Part shown: piece after piece, positions 39,588-49,484 of the stretch
How the letters are laid out: the number at the start of each line of letters is the position of its first letter
How positions within the stretch are numbered: the first letter of the stretch is position 1
Assembly (NCBI RefSeq): GCF_004769405.1
Contig: NZ_RQES01000024.1
Coordinates: 62,001-126,000 of the forward strand
Direction of reading: 5' to 3'
DNA: 64,000 nt
Source of the DNA: Leptospira selangorensis
Lineage (GTDB): Bacteria > Spirochaetota > Leptospiria > Leptospirales > Leptospiraceae
Position numbers and translations under genes: made by a program
Notes under the pieces: model-generated
Told to the model about the DNA's origin: nothing
What the model saw: the letters and a program-made list of their open reading frames with translations, nothing else
Database searches by the model: none

Positions 39588-40463
39588 ATGTTCCGAAAGA
39601 TAGGCCGGGCACTTTTCATTCTATTTATATTAGCGGGGATCCTAATGGTATCCTATCCGCTTTTTTTTATAAAAGAAGGAGAAGCCCTGCTTGTCTGGGA
39701 ACAAGATTCCAAGTTAGTTTCCTTTGTTCGTGGTCCGGGCTTTGCCTATGAACCGGCTGTGATCCAGTTCTGGGATAAGTCCGTTCGTAAAGAATCCTTA
39801 AACTCATTGGCTTTGGAGTTAGAGATCCATCACGATCTTTCTTCCGGATTATTCTCTGAAAAATCGGAAGAAGGTAAGATCAGAGCGAAACTGGATCTAT
39901 CCTTTCATTTAGAGGAAGAAGGATCCAAAAAGTTTTTTCTCTCCGGAGGAAAAACAGACCAAGGAAGAGCAAAATATCTCTCCAATATCTTTCAGTCCAA
40001 ACTTAGGGCAGGGATAGAGGACGAGAAAAATATCAATTTAAACAAGGATTCTATCTCCGCATTCCTGAGAAACGATATCGTGAGGATTCTCTCGAACGAA
40101 CTTCCTTGGCTTAAGATAGAATCGGTTCGCATTATCAGTCTGGATATTCCGGATCCGATACTCATCGCGAATATATTCCGTAATCCTAACTATATTTTGG
40201 CTAAAAAGTTAGAAAGAATAGAGGCCTTAAAAAAGGCGGAATCTTACTCTATACAAGAAGAAGCAAAACTTGCAGTTTCCAAAAAGAAATGGGAACAATA
40301 TAAGGATTTTCTGAAGAAGAATCCGGATATGAAAGAGTTTCTACTATATGATAATATCGGAGAGAATGTGGATGTACTACTTCTTCCTTCCGATACGGTT
40401 TTTGGAGATCCTAAATCTTTGAGTAAGAAAAAGTCCGCCCCCAAACCTAAAGAGGTGGAATAA
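39588..40463 (+). CDS. SPFH/HflC-like membrane-anchored protein
   Basis: 291 residues. One N-terminal membrane helix (ALFILFILAGILMVSYPLFFI) precedes EGEALLVWEQDSKLVSFVRGPGFAYEPAVIQFWDKSV, the order seen in SPFH/prohibitin proteins. A long charged helix (AKKLERIEALKKAESYSIQEEAKLA) follows, resembling the coiled part of HflC. The ending is Lys/Pro-rich. Sequence signature is weak, but the location next to hfq, where hflK/hflC often lie, supports the call. It would bind a membrane protease or form membrane microdomains. Start and stop codons touch hfq and manC. Confidence 0.6.
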   Translation: MFRKIGRALFILFILAGILMVSYPLFFIKEGEALLVWEQDSKLVSFVRGPGFAYEPAVIQFWDKSVRKESLNSLALELEIHHDLSSGLFSEKSEEGKIRAKLDLSFHLEEEGSKKFFLSGGKTDQGRAKYLSNIFQSKLRAGIEDEKNINLNKDSISAFLRNDIVRILSNELPWLKIESVRIISLDIPDPILIANIFRNPNYILAKKLERIEALKKAESYSIQEEAKLAVSKKKWEQYKDFLKKNPDMKEFLLYDNIGENVDVLLLPSDTVFGDPKSLSKKKSAPKPKEVE

Positions 40464-41525
40464 ATGACACAAGACAAACCCGTAGTACTTATTATGGCGG
40501 GGGGAAAAGGAGAAAGATTCTGGCCAAGATCCAGAGTTTCCACTCCGAAACAACTCCAGAAAGTATATTCTAAAAATACTCTTTTAAAAGAGACTTTGAA
40601 TCGTGCTTATACGATCACAAGTCCTGATAGAGTTTTTATAGGAACAAACGCCACTTTAAAAAAAGCGATCCTTGCTCAGGAAAGAAGTTTCCCAGAGAAT
40701 AATTTTATCATAGAGCCTGAAGGAAAAAATACAGCACCTATTATTGCTTTAGCTTCTTTATATTTTCAAGAGAAGTTCGGTGATCCGGTTCAGGTTGTAC
40801 TTTCTGCGGATGCTTGGGTGAATTCGGACAAAGAATTTGCTAAGAGTATCCAAAAAGCTTTAAAAGAAGCGGACGAACATCTTGTACTTCTTGGTATCAA
40901 ACCGAATCGTCCTGAAGTAGGTTACGGTTATATCGCTTCAGGAAAACCGACCAAACATGGATTCGAAGTAAAATCATTCTTCGAAAAGCCGGATGTAAAA
41001 ACGGCGATCAAGTATATTAAAAAAGCGAACTTCTATTGGAACCCGGGGATCTTTCTTTGGAAGACAAGTTTGATCTTGGATGAGTTTGAAAAACATTCTC
41101 CTAAAATATTAAAACCTCTTAAGGATAGATTTCCATTCAAGAAGATGGGAGATCTGGGAGAAGCATTCAAACTTCTTCCATCCGAGCCGGTTGATATAGC
41201 TATCATGGAAAAGAGTGCTCGTATCAGAATGGTAGAAGCAAGTTTCTCTTGGGATGATGTAGGCTCTTGGCTTTCCTTAGAAAGAGTATTACCTGGAGAC
41301 AACCAGGGTAATCGTCATATCGGTAAAGAAATTCTATTTTATAAATCCGGAAACAACGTCACTCAAACTAGAAAAGAATTCACTGCATTACTCGGAGTAC
41401 AGGATATCGTTGTAGTTGAAGAGGAAGATGTTCTCTTCATCGCTTCTAAAGAAGGAATAGGTGATATCAAGAATATGGTAGCCGAGATCCGTAAAAATAA
41501 AGGTTTACAAAAGTACACCGAATAA
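40464..41525 (+). CDS. manC: Mannose-1-phosphate guanylyltransferase
   Basis: 353 residues. GTP-binding signature [12 protein letters not shown] at the N-terminus, followed by [24 protein letters not shown] (about 85-101), LSADAWV and the substrate segments GYGYIASGK and [21 protein letters not shown] is the late family motif. It makes GDP-mannose for LPS or glycan synthesis in the cytoplasm. The C-terminal isomerase domain found in longer bifunctional versions is missing. The ATG directly follows the stop of the SPFH gene, with GAGG upstream. Confidence 0.88.
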   Translation: MTQDKPVVLIMAGGKGERFWPRSRVSTPKQLQKVYSKNTLLKETLNRAYTITSPDRVFIGTNATLKKAILAQERSFPENNFIIEPEGKNTAPIIALASLYFQEKFGDPVQVVLSADAWVNSDKEFAKSIQKALKEADEHLVLLGIKPNRPEVGYGYIASGKPTKHGFEVKSFFEKPDVKTAIKYIKKANFYWNPGIFLWKTSLILDEFEKHSPKILKPLKDRFPFKKMGDLGEAFKLLPSEPVDIAIMEKSARIRMVEASFSWDDVGSWLSLERVLPGDNQGNRHIGKEILFYKSGNNVTQTRKEFTALLGVQDIVVVEEEDVLFIASKEGIGDIKNMVAEIRKNKGLQKYTE

Positions 41526-41562
41526 TTTCCTGGCAGGTTAGGAACAGAATCAGGAGAACCGA

Positions 41563-41658
41563 ATGCCTTCCGGTAAAAAAAGAAAGCGAAGAAAGATCGC
41601 GACTCATAAGAGGAAGAAAAAAAGAAGACAGAATCGTCATAAGAAGAAAGGCAAATAA
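41563..41658 (+). CDS. AURKAIP1/COX24-like (mS38-type) 31-residue basic protein
   Basis: A 31-codon gene with AGGAG 6 nt before the ATG and a strong terminator after it. The protein MPSGKKRKRRKIATHKRKK... is mostly Lys/Arg with His, and matches the KxRxKIxTHKRKKR pattern of the AURKAIP1/Cox24 domain, the bacterial relative of mitochondrial small-subunit protein mS38. It is probably a small-subunit ribosomal protein. Short length, clean ribosome site and dedicated terminator argue that it is real. It is 37 bp downstream of manC. Confidence 0.78.
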   Translation: MPSGKKRKRRKIATHKRKKKRRQNRHKKKGK

Positions 41659-41676
41659 GATATTCTTATAATATCT

Positions 41677-41713
41677 AAAGACCGGGAAATCGAATCGAAG
41701 ACCCGGTCTTTTT
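41677..41713 (+). terminator. Intrinsic terminator after the mS38-like gene
   Basis: AAAGACCGGG (41677-41686) pairs perfectly with CCCGGTCTTT (41702-41711) across a 15-nt loop, with further T to 41713. It closes the miaA-hfq-manC transcript or the small gene alone. Confidence 0.85.
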
Positions 41714-41806
41714 CGCCCGCCATCCTCATCGGGAACTCTCCCGACTCGAAATTAGCAACTATCAAAGCCTAAAGCAAAATCCGAAATTGGCCGATCATGT
41801 TGCTGT

Positions 41807-42538
41807 ATGGCCTCCTTCCAGGACTATTCTCTTTTAAGACGTTGGTGGAAACCTGAGTTTCCTCCAGCCAAAGGATATACAAAATCCTACCAAGCTAAAA
41901 CTCCGGATGGAGATATTCTCCAAGCCGACTTTCATTTTCATGATCGTAAGATCAGACTTACTTTGGAAGCCGCCGGAGAGAATGGCCGCATTTATGTTTC
42001 CACCATCCGTGATGGATCCATTCTAAAAGAGACCGATCTTACCACAGGCAGATCGTATCCTCTTTATTCCAGATTTGCACCTTTTAGAGACTTATTATCT
42101 TCTCTTCCAGACAAGGACGCTCTCCAGATTTTGGGCGGGGCGTACGGAGTTTCTCCTGAACCTTTGGGGGGGCCGGAGAGAAGGACTCTTAAACCTTGGG
42201 AAATTTCTACCAAGTACGATCATATTTTCGGAATAGATCGAAACCCAAGATCCTGGAAAAGATTTTTCCAAAGAGAGAAAAAAGAGCCCTTATGGACCAG
42301 GATCAAAAGAAGGATCTGGGGAGATCTACAGGACTATTCCCTAGGTCTCGCATCCGCGCTGGGGATCTGGTATGCATACATGGATTTTTATTTACTCGGA
42401 TTTTCACTCGCCGTTTTCGGTTTGCTTTTTGGCGGATTGGACTGGATACTGAGGAAACGCGATCCGCTTTTCTCGAAAGTTGTAATCTTTCTAGGTTCTG
42501 GATCGTATTTTTATTACTACGGATTCACCCGTTTCTAA
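41807..42538 (+). CDS. Hypothetical membrane protein
   Basis: 243 residues. The first 160 are soluble, with short strands ([31 protein letters not shown]) and an aromatic N-terminus ([12 protein letters not shown]). Two or three membrane helices follow from about 175 ([33 protein letters not shown] and [14 protein letters not shown]). No known domain was recognised. No clear ribosome site precedes the ATG. It is followed after 10 bp by cheW, whose ribosome site overlaps its stop, so they may be co-transcribed. Confidence 0.65.
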   Translation: MASFQDYSLLRRWWKPEFPPAKGYTKSYQAKTPDGDILQADFHFHDRKIRLTLEAAGENGRIYVSTIRDGSILKETDLTTGRSYPLYSRFAPFRDLLSSLPDKDALQILGGAYGVSPEPLGGPERRTLKPWEISTKYDHIFGIDRNPRSWKRFFQREKKEPLWTRIKRRIWGDLQDYSLGLASALGIWYAYMDFYLLGFSLAVFGLLFGGLDWILRKRDPLFSKVVIFLGSGSYFYYYGFTRF

Positions 42539-42548
42539 AGGAGGGGGA

Positions 42549-43013
42549 ATGTCCGCCGAAATCGAACACCAGTACATTCTATTTAGCTTGGGAGAGGAAG
42601 AATACGCTCTTCCAATCGTTCTCGTGGATGAGATCATCAAGATCCATAACTTGGTAAAGGTTCCCAGATCCAAAAATTACTTCGCCGGTATCATGGATAT
42701 CCGTGGGAAAGTAGTGAAGATGGTGGACCTAGGTGTGAAACTTAATATTCCCCATTCCCATGAGCAAGGTTATGACCGTGCAATCGTGGTAAAAATCGGC
42801 GGAGAATCCGTCGGTATCATAGTTGATAAGGTAGCTAACGTAGCACTTTTTCCTCCTGAAACAATCAATCCTCCTCCTCCTTCTATCAAAGGAATTTCCT
42901 CCCGTTATATCACGGGTGTCGGTAAAAAGGACGATAGGTTCATCATCCTGATCGATATCGAAAAAATTCTAGGATCTGAAGAATTAGCGGAGTTGGGTGC
43001 CGGAGCGAAATGA
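42549..43013 (+). CDS. cheW: CheW-like chemotaxis coupling protein
   Basis: 154 residues covering one CheW domain: [42 protein letters not shown] (the family's RG-xx-P/D loop) and [14 protein letters not shown]. It couples receptors to the kinase CheA. A very strong site (GGAGGGGG) precedes the ATG. No cheA or receptor gene lies nearby, so it is an isolated cheW. Its stop overlaps the next gene's start by 4 bp. Confidence 0.9.
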   Translation: MSAEIEHQYILFSLGEEEYALPIVLVDEIIKIHNLVKVPRSKNYFAGIMDIRGKVVKMVDLGVKLNIPHSHEQGYDRAIVVKIGGESVGIIVDKVANVALFPPETINPPPPSIKGISSRYITGVGKKDDRFIILIDIEKILGSEELAELGAGAK

Positions 43014-44950
43014 AACAAACCCGCCTGATACTGGGCGTGTTACTCTTAATCGTCTTTGGGTTAGGGGTAAACGTCCGAACCGAGGCGGATGAACAGGACC
43101 AAAGACTAGATCCTGCAGGTATATATAAACTTCCTCACGAGGTAATCCCTCCAGCCACTCTCCGGACACTAAAGGAAAATTTACTCAATTCTTCCGACGA
43201 AACTTCTGATCCGATCACAATGATCCGCCAGGTTTTGGATCCATACTATGCTCAATTCGTAGATCCAAAAAGAACGGAAGAGGAAAGAAGGCTCGGCCGT
43301 ATCTTCACGGAAAAAACGGATCGAAACACTCTTCGTTTATTGATCTTAAAAATGTTAGGAAAGATCACTGGGGGACAACAACTCCGTGATTCTCCTATTT
43401 TATTCGAATTACATTGGTTACTCAGCCAGGAATATTCTAAGAAGAAGCAGAATTTCAAGGCACTAGAAGAGGCCTTAGCTGCGCTCAGATACAGGGATTT
43501 TTCTCATACGGAAGAATCATTTCCAAAAGAAGAAAGACTGAGAGAATTATACGATACAAACGAAGTCGATAGGGCCAGACAACATGCAAAGGTCAAAAAA
43601 GAATTAGAAAAAGCGACTTTAGATCTGGAAAATGCAAAGGATAGAGTCCATCTTTTAGAAGCTGCTTCCGCAAGGGAGAAGGATCTGATCTTCGAATCTA
43701 ATCCTCCTAGTAATGCACGTAAAGTTGCTCCAAATGATATAACTCTTGCAAAACAGAATGTAAAAAATGCGGATGATTCACTCAAAAGAGCGGCAAGCGC
43801 TTATAAAGATTCATTCGAGAATAATTATTATCCATTTTTCAAAAGGAAATCCAGAGAAGACGCAGACACGGTTTTTGCCTTAGCGAAATTCGTAAAAGAT
43901 TCGGAGAATGAAAACAAAGAAAGACTGAAAGTAGTGAATAAAACCTCCGTAAGCGGGCAGGGGATCTTCGTTTTATTCGATTATAAAAGAAATACGGACT
44001 TCTTCGCGTATGCAGCATTACTCGAGCTTGCATTTCGTTTAGATCCGGAACATTCCCAAGTAGTTTTAGCATTGGCAGAAGAGCTAAAGGCCTCGGGTAA
44101 AAAAGCCAAATCTCTAGACTTCTTCTTAAAATTTTTGGCGCTTGCATTAAAAGAGAATAAAACTCCTGCAGAGATTGCCTATGTATATCGTGCGATTGCT
44201 TCCTTACATACTGAACTAAAACAATATGTTTTGGCCGCGGAATTTTACGAAAAATATTATCTATCGGAACCTGATCCTAAGAAAAAAGGGATCTATGCAT
44301 TTGAGCTTGGGAATTTTTTCGAAAGTAAACTAGGCAATTTAGAATCTGGAAAAAAATATTACGAAGACTGGTTGCAGATCAGGGAACAAGAAAAAGCTGC
44401 TGCTTCCGATCTGTCTTTTACGGATTCACAAGAAAGGATCCGGATGGAGGTTCTTGCTTATTTAGGGATCTCTAAACTATATAGATACGAGAAAAAACCT
44501 CCTAAAGAAAAGGAAGAATTGATCAGATCTATCCAAGCTTATGATAGACTCAGGGAAAATTTAAGATTAGAAGAAGAGAAATATTCCCAGGGTAAAAAAG
44601 AATTACTGCAGATCAAAAAAGGTCTCTTGGAAAGAACGAACGACCAGGACATGGCACAATATAGGCTCAAAAGTTTGGAGATGGAAGAATCCAAAGAAAA
44701 AATGGATATTATCAGAACTAAACTGGATACTTCTCCCGGGCCGAGAGCGATGCAAAGATTATCCGTATTATATGAATTCGAAAAGGATTATGGACAATCC
44801 AAAAAAATGAATGAAGAGATCCTGAAAGTAGGGAATCAAACTGAGATCAATCTTGCTTTGAAAAATATAGAAAGGATCAACAAAATTTTAGAAGATGGAA
44901 TGCAGAGGGATCCTTATCCAAGGGATCCACTTTCAGGCGATACTTATTGA
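43010..44950 (+). CDS. Large exported TPR and coiled-coil protein
   Basis: 646 residues with signal peptide ([26 protein letters not shown]). A coiled-coil ([24 protein letters not shown], about 205-228) is followed by TPR units from about 330 ([86 protein letters not shown]) and a second coiled-coil near 520-580. It is periplasmic; partners are unknown. It is translationally coupled to cheW (ATGA), which suggests a motility-linked role only by position. The end overlaps the convergent lipoprotein by 7 bp. Confidence 0.75.
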   Translation: MKQTRLILGVLLLIVFGLGVNVRTEADEQDQRLDPAGIYKLPHEVIPPATLRTLKENLLNSSDETSDPITMIRQVLDPYYAQFVDPKRTEEERRLGRIFTEKTDRNTLRLLILKMLGKITGGQQLRDSPILFELHWLLSQEYSKKKQNFKALEEALAALRYRDFSHTEESFPKEERLRELYDTNEVDRARQHAKVKKELEKATLDLENAKDRVHLLEAASAREKDLIFESNPPSNARKVAPNDITLAKQNVKNADDSLKRAASAYKDSFENNYYPFFKRKSREDADTVFALAKFVKDSENENKERLKVVNKTSVSGQGIFVLFDYKRNTDFFAYAALLELAFRLDPEHSQVVLALAEELKASGKKAKSLDFFLKFLALALKENKTPAEIAYVYRAIASLHTELKQYVLAAEFYEKYYLSEPDPKKKGIYAFELGNFFESKLGNLESGKKYYEDWLQIREQEKAAASDLSFTDSQERIRMEVLAYLGISKLYRYEKKPPKEKEELIRSIQAYDRLRENLRLEEEKYSQGKKELLQIKKGLLERTNDQDMAQYRLKSLEMEESKEKMDIIRTKLDTSPGPRAMQRLSVLYEFEKDYGQSKKMNEEILKVGNQTEINLALKNIERINKILEDGMQRDPYPRDPLSGDTY

Positions 44951-45459
44951 TTTAAAGATTTTTTCGCCTTAGTGTATTTGTCCACATCGTCTCCGGATTC
45001 TTTTTCTTCCTCTCTATCTTCCGGTTCTATTACTCTGAATTCCACCTGGTCGATCACTTCTCCTTCATAGGAGACTTTGACCAAATATTTGCCTGCGATC
45101 AATTCTTGGAAACGACCTGTAATACTGGAGCTGGAAATTTCCGGTCTTTTACGTTTTACTTCTATCTCGTTGAAGCCTACTTGGAATCTGCTAAGACTCA
45201 CATAGATCTCCGCTTCCGGGTTTGGGATCCTTGAAAATTTGTAAATATATACAAGAGTTTTGTTTGTAGGGAATATCAGTTTCTCTCTCGTAAGAGTAAA
45301 CTCTTGGACGGTGGTGAATTTTTTCTCCAGCAAACTTTGTTTGGTTTCATCCATCAAAGCCCAGCCGAATTCTCCGCTCATTCCTAAACAGGAGAAAAAG
45401 AAAAAAGAATATAATAGAATTATAAAATAGGAAAATCGGATATTCATTCCTGGAATCAT
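44944..45459 (-). CDS. Small hypothetical lipoprotein
   Basis: 171 residues from the ATG at 45459, with M5 (45447) as an alternative. Signal IILLYSFFFFSC gives the lipobox. The mature domain is a beta-rich unit (TFTLTREKLIFPTNKTLVYIYKF, AGKYLVKVSYEGEVIDQVEFRV) with a charged tail. The start overlaps the stop of a 58-codon gene (ATGA), supporting 45459 as the start and a two-gene operon. No known family was recognised. Confidence 0.75.
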   Translation of the reverse strand: MIPGMNIRFSYFIILLYSFFFFSCLGMSGEFGWALMDETKQSLLEKKFTTVQEFTLTREKLIFPTNKTLVYIYKFSRIPNPEAEIYVSLSRFQVGFNEIEVKRKRPEISSSSITGRFQELIAGKYLVKVSYEGEVIDQVEFRVIEPEDREEEKESGDDVDKYTKAKKSLNQ

Positions 45460-45632
45460 TCTCCCTTTTCTACCACTCTTCCCTTGTCGGAAATGTCTTT
45501 TTCTCTGGAAGAATATTCTCTATCAGGATATACAACTCTGAAACCGGAACCTTCATTCCGCCCCGGAAACATGAGTCTTTGCAAGAAACGATACGTTAAA
45601 TATGCGAATAATATAATTAAAAGGAGTTTCAT
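45456..45632 (-). CDS. Small single-span membrane protein, 58 residues
   Basis: MKLLLIILFAYLTYRFLQRL is one membrane helix, then a basic/acidic soluble part (GFRVVYPDREYSSREKD). The stop shares ATGA with the downstream lipoprotein start at 45459, and codon use resembles the neighbours. It is similar in design to DUF4834-like small membrane proteins. There is no good ribosome site, which keeps this tentative. The plus-strand frame 45484-45669 over the same DNA looks random by comparison. Confidence 0.55.
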   Translation of the reverse strand: MKLLLIILFAYLTYRFLQRLMFPGRNEGSGFRVVYPDREYSSREKDISDKGRVVEKGE

Positions 45633-45679
45633 CTATTTAGTTCGACCCGGTTTGGAATCTCCATCTTAGTCTATACTTA

Positions 45680-45820
45680 CCGGAAAAGTGATTCCGGCAA
45701 CCCGATTTCCAAAAAACGGACTTGCGGTATTGGGTAATGATATTACCTTTTAGGAATTAACGGGAATACCCGAATGTGAGCCACTTGCCCCCTGGATATA
45801 AGTCCAGGCGGGGCATTTTT
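45680..45820 (+). ncRNA. Candidate structured small RNA
   Basis: About 140 nt without protein-like coding: hairpin CCGGAA-AAGTGA-TTCCGG (45680-45697), GGTAAT-GAT-ATTACC (45733-45747), CGGG-AATA-CCCG (45761-45772) and a terminator stem, TGCCCC with GGGGCA around CTGGA/TCCAG (45786-45815), with five T to 45820. A -10-like TATACT lies at 45672-45677; its -35 is poor. No riboswitch or known RNA class was recognised. The alternative is a minus-strand leader for the small membrane-protein operon. Confidence 0.4.
45786..45820 (+). terminator. Intrinsic terminator of the candidate RNA
   Basis: Stem TGCCCC/GGGGCA plus CTGGA/TCCAG with a two-base bulge, followed by T5 at 45816-45820. Confidence 0.7.
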
Positions 45821-45884
45821 CTATACAACTCTAAAAGAAAGGTTCGATGATCTGGAGAATCCAGGTCAGAAGGAATAAAAAGGA

Positions 45885-46325
45885 TCAAATAAATCCGGAT
45901 TCGCTATATATATAATTTTTTAAGTTTTTATTCTCTTCTTCCGTTTTCGCGATTTTAGCTTTCACAGCGTCTCCTATGGAGATGATTCCCACCAATCTAT
46001 TGCCATCCAGAATCGGCATATGCCGGATCCTTTTTTTTAGCATAATGGAAAGAACATCATCCACTTGGTCGTTCGGTTGCATAGTAGTCAATGTGGTGGA
46101 CATTAGATCTGCCACCGTCTTATCGAATACTGCTTCCCTGTCTGTGGAGGCAAAATGAAGTAAATCCCTTTCTGTAAATATACCGGCGAGTTTCCCTTCT
46201 TTGAGCACTATCACGGAACCTATATCATACTTGGTCATAAATCGGATCGCTTCCCAAACGGTGGTATTGGGTTCCACCGAAAGGATCTTTCGGTCCTTTT
46301 TTTCCAAGATATCTTTTACCAGCAT
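45885..46325 (-). CDS. Two-CBS-domain protein
   Basis: 146 residues from the ATG at 46325, supported by AGAGG upstream; the longer frame to 46544 is not protein-like. CBS 1 covers about 8-60 (ILSVEPNTTVWEAIRFMTKYDIGSVIVL, LAGIFTERDLL) and CBS 2 about 72-130 (TTMQPNDQVDDVLSIMLKKRIRHMPIL, LVGIISIGDAV). CBS pairs bind adenosyl nucleotides and control partner activity. It is stand-alone and cytoplasmic; partner unknown. The region upstream is an almost empty divergent spacer. Confidence 0.88.
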   Translation of the reverse strand: MLVKDILEKKDRKILSVEPNTTVWEAIRFMTKYDIGSVIVLKEGKLAGIFTERDLLHFASTDREAVFDKTVADLMSTTLTTMQPNDQVDDVLSIMLKKRIRHMPILDGNRLVGIISIGDAVKAKIAKTEEENKNLKNYIYSESGFI

Positions 46326-46659
46326 GGCTACCTCTAGGCCCAAAGTGTAGTTTCGAGCGAGCTTCGATTCAAGGACTTTTTTTGGAAAAAAGAGGTCGGA
46401 ACTATGACAAGGTTTTGGTTCTTTTAGTCGAATGAGCGGTAAAATGGGGACTAAAATTGGAAAAAAACAATAAAATAGGACTGTATTCGAATTTGGAAAA
46501 TTCAGTGATTTATTCCTGGATTTCATAATGCTAAAATAGATCAAAGGAGAAGTTTTGAAAATTTTGCGGAAACAATTATATTCCTAAAAAAGGATTTCCC
46601 AATTCACTCCTAACGTGGGAGCATAACGGAAGAGCCGCAGTTTTTACCACCTCAGGAAT
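46326..46659. other. Divergent intergenic region between CBS and sensor genes
   Basis: 334 bp. It contains AAAGGAG followed by a TTG-started 10-codon frame (46555-46587; MKILRKQLYS) that looks like a possible leader peptide, and a small hairpin CTCC-TAACGTG-GGAG near 46606. No clear promoter was fixed. Confidence 0.35.
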
Positions 46660-48168
46660 ATGTTAATATCGAACATGAGTTCTTCTTCAGAACAACCGAA
46701 TATTCTAATCGTCGAGGACGAGTGGCTTCTATCTTTCAACCTTCAAAAGACTCTCCAAAATTTAGGTTATAAGGTGGCAGGTGTCGCTGCGAATGGTCAG
46801 GACGCTCAATCTATTTTTAAGGAAACGGATCCGGATCTAGTTCTTATGGATATCTCCATCGAAGGTGATATGGATGGGATCCAGACTGCACAACATATCC
46901 AAAGGATCAAAGACGTTCCGATCGTTTTTATGACCGCATATACTGATGACTCTACGTTTATGAGAGCGATGGATGCGGCTTCTACTTATGCTTATATCAC
47001 TAAACCATTCCAGAATCATCAGCTTAAGTCTTCTATAGAGATCGCACTTCGCCAACAAAAACGATTGGGAATCGTTAAGGAAAGTGGCAAAGAATTTAAG
47101 AATGTGATCCAAAGTATTTCAGAAGGTGCAGTCTCTCTGGACGGCGAGGGAAATATTATATTTCTAAATCATTCCGCCGAAGAGCTTACAGGTTGGAGTT
47201 TAGAAGAGGCACTCGGAAAACCCGGGGATGTAGTTCTTTCTTTTATACAAACTCAGATCGGTTCCGGAGAACATCCTGATAATTTAGGCCATAATCTTAG
47301 ATATATCCCTGCTGTCCTTGTTAGAAAGGATGATAGAAAGATCAGAGTAGGGTTCAGAGTTTCTCCTATTAGGGACGAGGCGAATCGGATCGTAGGAAGT
47401 ATCGTAACCTTCTCCGAATTGGACCTTCTATCCGTATCCGAAAAAAGGATCTCTGAAATGGAGAAGGTAATCCAATCAGAAAAAAGATTGGAGTCCATCC
47501 AGAAATTGGCAGCGGGTATCGCTCATGAGATCAATAATCCTCTTATGGGTGTGATCAATTACGGAAATATTATTCGTAATAAAAAGGATCTACCTACTGA
47601 TATTCGAAATTACGCCAGAGTGATCATAGAACAAGGGGAAAGGATCTCGGGTATTATCCGAAATCTGATCTTATTCTCTCGTTCCGATAATGAAGAGCCA
47701 GCTTGGTGTAAGCTGGATGATATTCTCGCCGGGGTAGAGGGGATTATCTCGGAATTATTGAAGTCCAAAAATTTGGAAATTTCAAAGAACATTCCTTCCG
47801 ATATGCCGGATGTATTCTTAAAGCAGAATCAAATTAAAGAAGTATTATATTATCTTTTGTATTTTTATGCGGACGGTGTAGGTTCCGATCTGAAAGGAAG
47901 TACGATCCATTTTAACGCAGGGTTAGAGGATACTAAAACGGATTCAGGACAGTATCTGGACATCCGACTTTCAGGAACATTGAACGGAGAACTGGATCCT
48001 GAGAATGCCTTCCAACCTTTTGAAAGAATACAATCGGATGACTCTAGGATAGGGATGGGGCTTTCCGTTTGTTATGGGATCATACAATCCAATCACGGAA
48101 AACTGGATGTCCAAAAGTCCAGCTCTGGTACTGATTTCCATATCCGCCTTCCTGTCCAAATAAAATAG
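46660..48168 (+). CDS. Receiver-PAS-histidine kinase-like protein with degenerate ATPase
   Basis: 502 residues (M6 at 46675 is another possible start). Receiver domain at about 14-130 with phospho-acceptor D64 (DLVLMDIS) and conserved K115 (ITKPF). PAS at about 145-255 ([20 protein letters not shown]). HisKA with H289 in [12 protein letters not shown]. The ATPase part lacks the usual N-box Asn ([15 protein letters not shown]) and the DxGxG box (region [14 protein letters not shown]); only a GMGLS G2-like motif remains. So kinase activity is doubtful although H289 is intact. No partner regulator gene lies adjacent. Confidence 0.85.
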   Translation: MLISNMSSSSEQPNILIVEDEWLLSFNLQKTLQNLGYKVAGVAANGQDAQSIFKETDPDLVLMDISIEGDMDGIQTAQHIQRIKDVPIVFMTAYTDDSTFMRAMDAASTYAYITKPFQNHQLKSSIEIALRQQKRLGIVKESGKEFKNVIQSISEGAVSLDGEGNIIFLNHSAEELTGWSLEEALGKPGDVVLSFIQTQIGSGEHPDNLGHNLRYIPAVLVRKDDRKIRVGFRVSPIRDEANRIVGSIVTFSELDLLSVSEKRISEMEKVIQSEKRLESIQKLAAGIAHEINNPLMGVINYGNIIRNKKDLPTDIRNYARVIIEQGERISGIIRNLILFSRSDNEEPAWCKLDDILAGVEGIISELLKSKNLEISKNIPSDMPDVFLKQNQIKEVLYYLLYFYADGVGSDLKGSTIHFNAGLEDTKTDSGQYLDIRLSGTLNGELDPENAFQPFERIQSDDSRIGMGLSVCYGIIQSNHGKLDVQKSSSGTDFHIRLPVQIK

Positions 48169-48224
48169 AGACCTTACGTCCGCTTGGCCAGAGCTCGGGA
48201 TTTCTCGCCGAAAATCGATGGAAA

Positions 48225-48244
48225 TTTTGGGCTTCGCCCCAAAA
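48225..48244. other. Short hairpin before fbaB
   Basis: TTTTGGG (48225-48231) pairs with CCCAAAA (48238-48244) around CTTCGC. It has no T-run on the plus strand beyond it. It could end the sensor transcript or lie in the fbaB leader. Confidence 0.4.
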
Positions 48245-48283
48245 CTAGTCACCAGATCGATAAAACCAATAGGTATAACTGGA

Positions 48284-49339
48284 ATGTTAGATAAAATCAA
48301 GAGCGCATTAGGTGCGGAAGCGGATTCTCTCTTAAATCATGTCTCTAAAACCATCCCCAAGGAAACCCTGACCATCCCTGGTCCGAATTACATTGACGAA
48401 ATTTTTGCTAAGACTGACAGAAACAACTCTGTTCTTAAAAATTTCCAATCCATTTATAATACAGGACGTCTTGCCGGAACTGGATATCTTTCCATTCTTC
48501 CTGTGGACCAAGGAATTGAGCATAGCGCGGGTGCTTCTTTCGCTAAAAACCCTGCTTATTTCGATCCGGAAAATATCGTAAAACTTGCGATCGAAGGCGG
48601 ATGTAATGCGGTTGCTTCCACTCTTGGAGTTTTAGGATTAGTATCTCGTCAGTACGCTCACAAAATTCCTTTTGTAGTTAAGATCAATCATAACGAACTT
48701 CTAAGCTATCCGAACAAATTCGACCAGATCTTATTTGCAAACGTAGAGCAGGCATTTGATATGGGAGCTGCCGCTGTAGGAGCTACAATCTATTTCGGTT
48801 CCGACGAAAGTTCCAGACAGATCCAAGAGATCTCTGAAGCTTTCCACAGAGCTCATGAACTTGGACTAGTAACTATTCTTTGGGCCTATCTCAGAAACGA
48901 TGGATTCAAAAACGATAAAGCGGATTATCATATCGCTACTGACCTTACCGGACAAGCAAACCATTTGGCTGCTACTATCCAGGCGGATATCGTAAAACAA
49001 AAACTACCTGAAACTAATTTAGGTGGATTCAGAGATCTGAAATTCGGTAAAAAAGATGATAAGATGTATACTGATCTTTCTTCCGATCATCCGATCGATA
49101 TGGCGAGATACCAAGTAGCAAACTGTTATATGGGCAAGATCGGTCTGATCAACTCCGGTGGACCTTCCGGTTCTAATGATTTGGGTGACGCGGTAAAAGC
49201 TGCAGTTATCAACAAAAGAGCAGGTGGAATGGGACTTATCTCCGGAAGAAAGGCATTCCAAAAACCGATGAAAGACGGAGTAGCCTTATTAAACGCGATC
49301 CAAGACGTATATCTGTCTAAAGACGTAACAATCGCTTAA
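48284..49339 (+). CDS. fbaB: Class I fructose-bisphosphate aldolase (DhnA/FbaB type)
   Basis: 351 residues from the ATG at 48284; the frame extends upstream to 48218 through non-homologous sequence. It splits fructose 1,6-bisphosphate in glycolysis. [63 protein letters not shown] and [16 protein letters not shown] follow the COG1830 order; the Lys that forms the Schiff base lies in this core. It is monocistronic, closed by a strong terminator at 49404. Confidence 0.9.
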   Translation: MLDKIKSALGAEADSLLNHVSKTIPKETLTIPGPNYIDEIFAKTDRNNSVLKNFQSIYNTGRLAGTGYLSILPVDQGIEHSAGASFAKNPAYFDPENIVKLAIEGGCNAVASTLGVLGLVSRQYAHKIPFVVKINHNELLSYPNKFDQILFANVEQAFDMGAAAVGATIYFGSDESSRQIQEISEAFHRAHELGLVTILWAYLRNDGFKNDKADYHIATDLTGQANHLAATIQADIVKQKLPETNLGGFRDLKFGKKDDKMYTDLSSDHPIDMARYQVANCYMGKIGLINSGGPSGSNDLGDAVKAAVINKRAGGMGLISGRKAFQKPMKDGVALLNAIQDVYLSKDVTIA

Positions 49340-49403
49340 TAGCCGATTTCAAAACATAAACTATTTTTCCGGAACAAAAAACAAAATCGGAAAAATTCGA
49401 GGG

Positions 49404-49444
49404 GGAAAGCGAGTCCATGAGAATGGATTTGCTTTCCTTTTTTT
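49404..49444 (+). terminator. Intrinsic terminator after fbaB
   Basis: GGAAAGCGAGTCCAT (49404-49418) pairs with ATGGATTTGCTTTCC (49423-49437), 15 bp with G-U pairs, followed by seven T (49438-49444). Confidence 0.88.
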
Positions 49445-49484
49445 ATTTGCACATACGTAAAAATATTATAATAAAGAGGCTCTT

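Noticed and set aside
45484..45669. 61-codon plus-strand open frame
   Set aside because: It is antisense to the better-supported 58-residue gene and has no ribosome site or domain.
45680..45800. Cobalamin riboswitch look-alike (GTGATTCCGG and GCCACTTG)
   Set aside because: The B12 box and core order are not met and no cobalamin gene follows, so only a generic RNA candidate is proposed.
46326..46544. N-terminal extension of the CBS protein frame
   Set aside because: A good ribosome site supports 46325, and the extension resembles random hydrophobic sequence.
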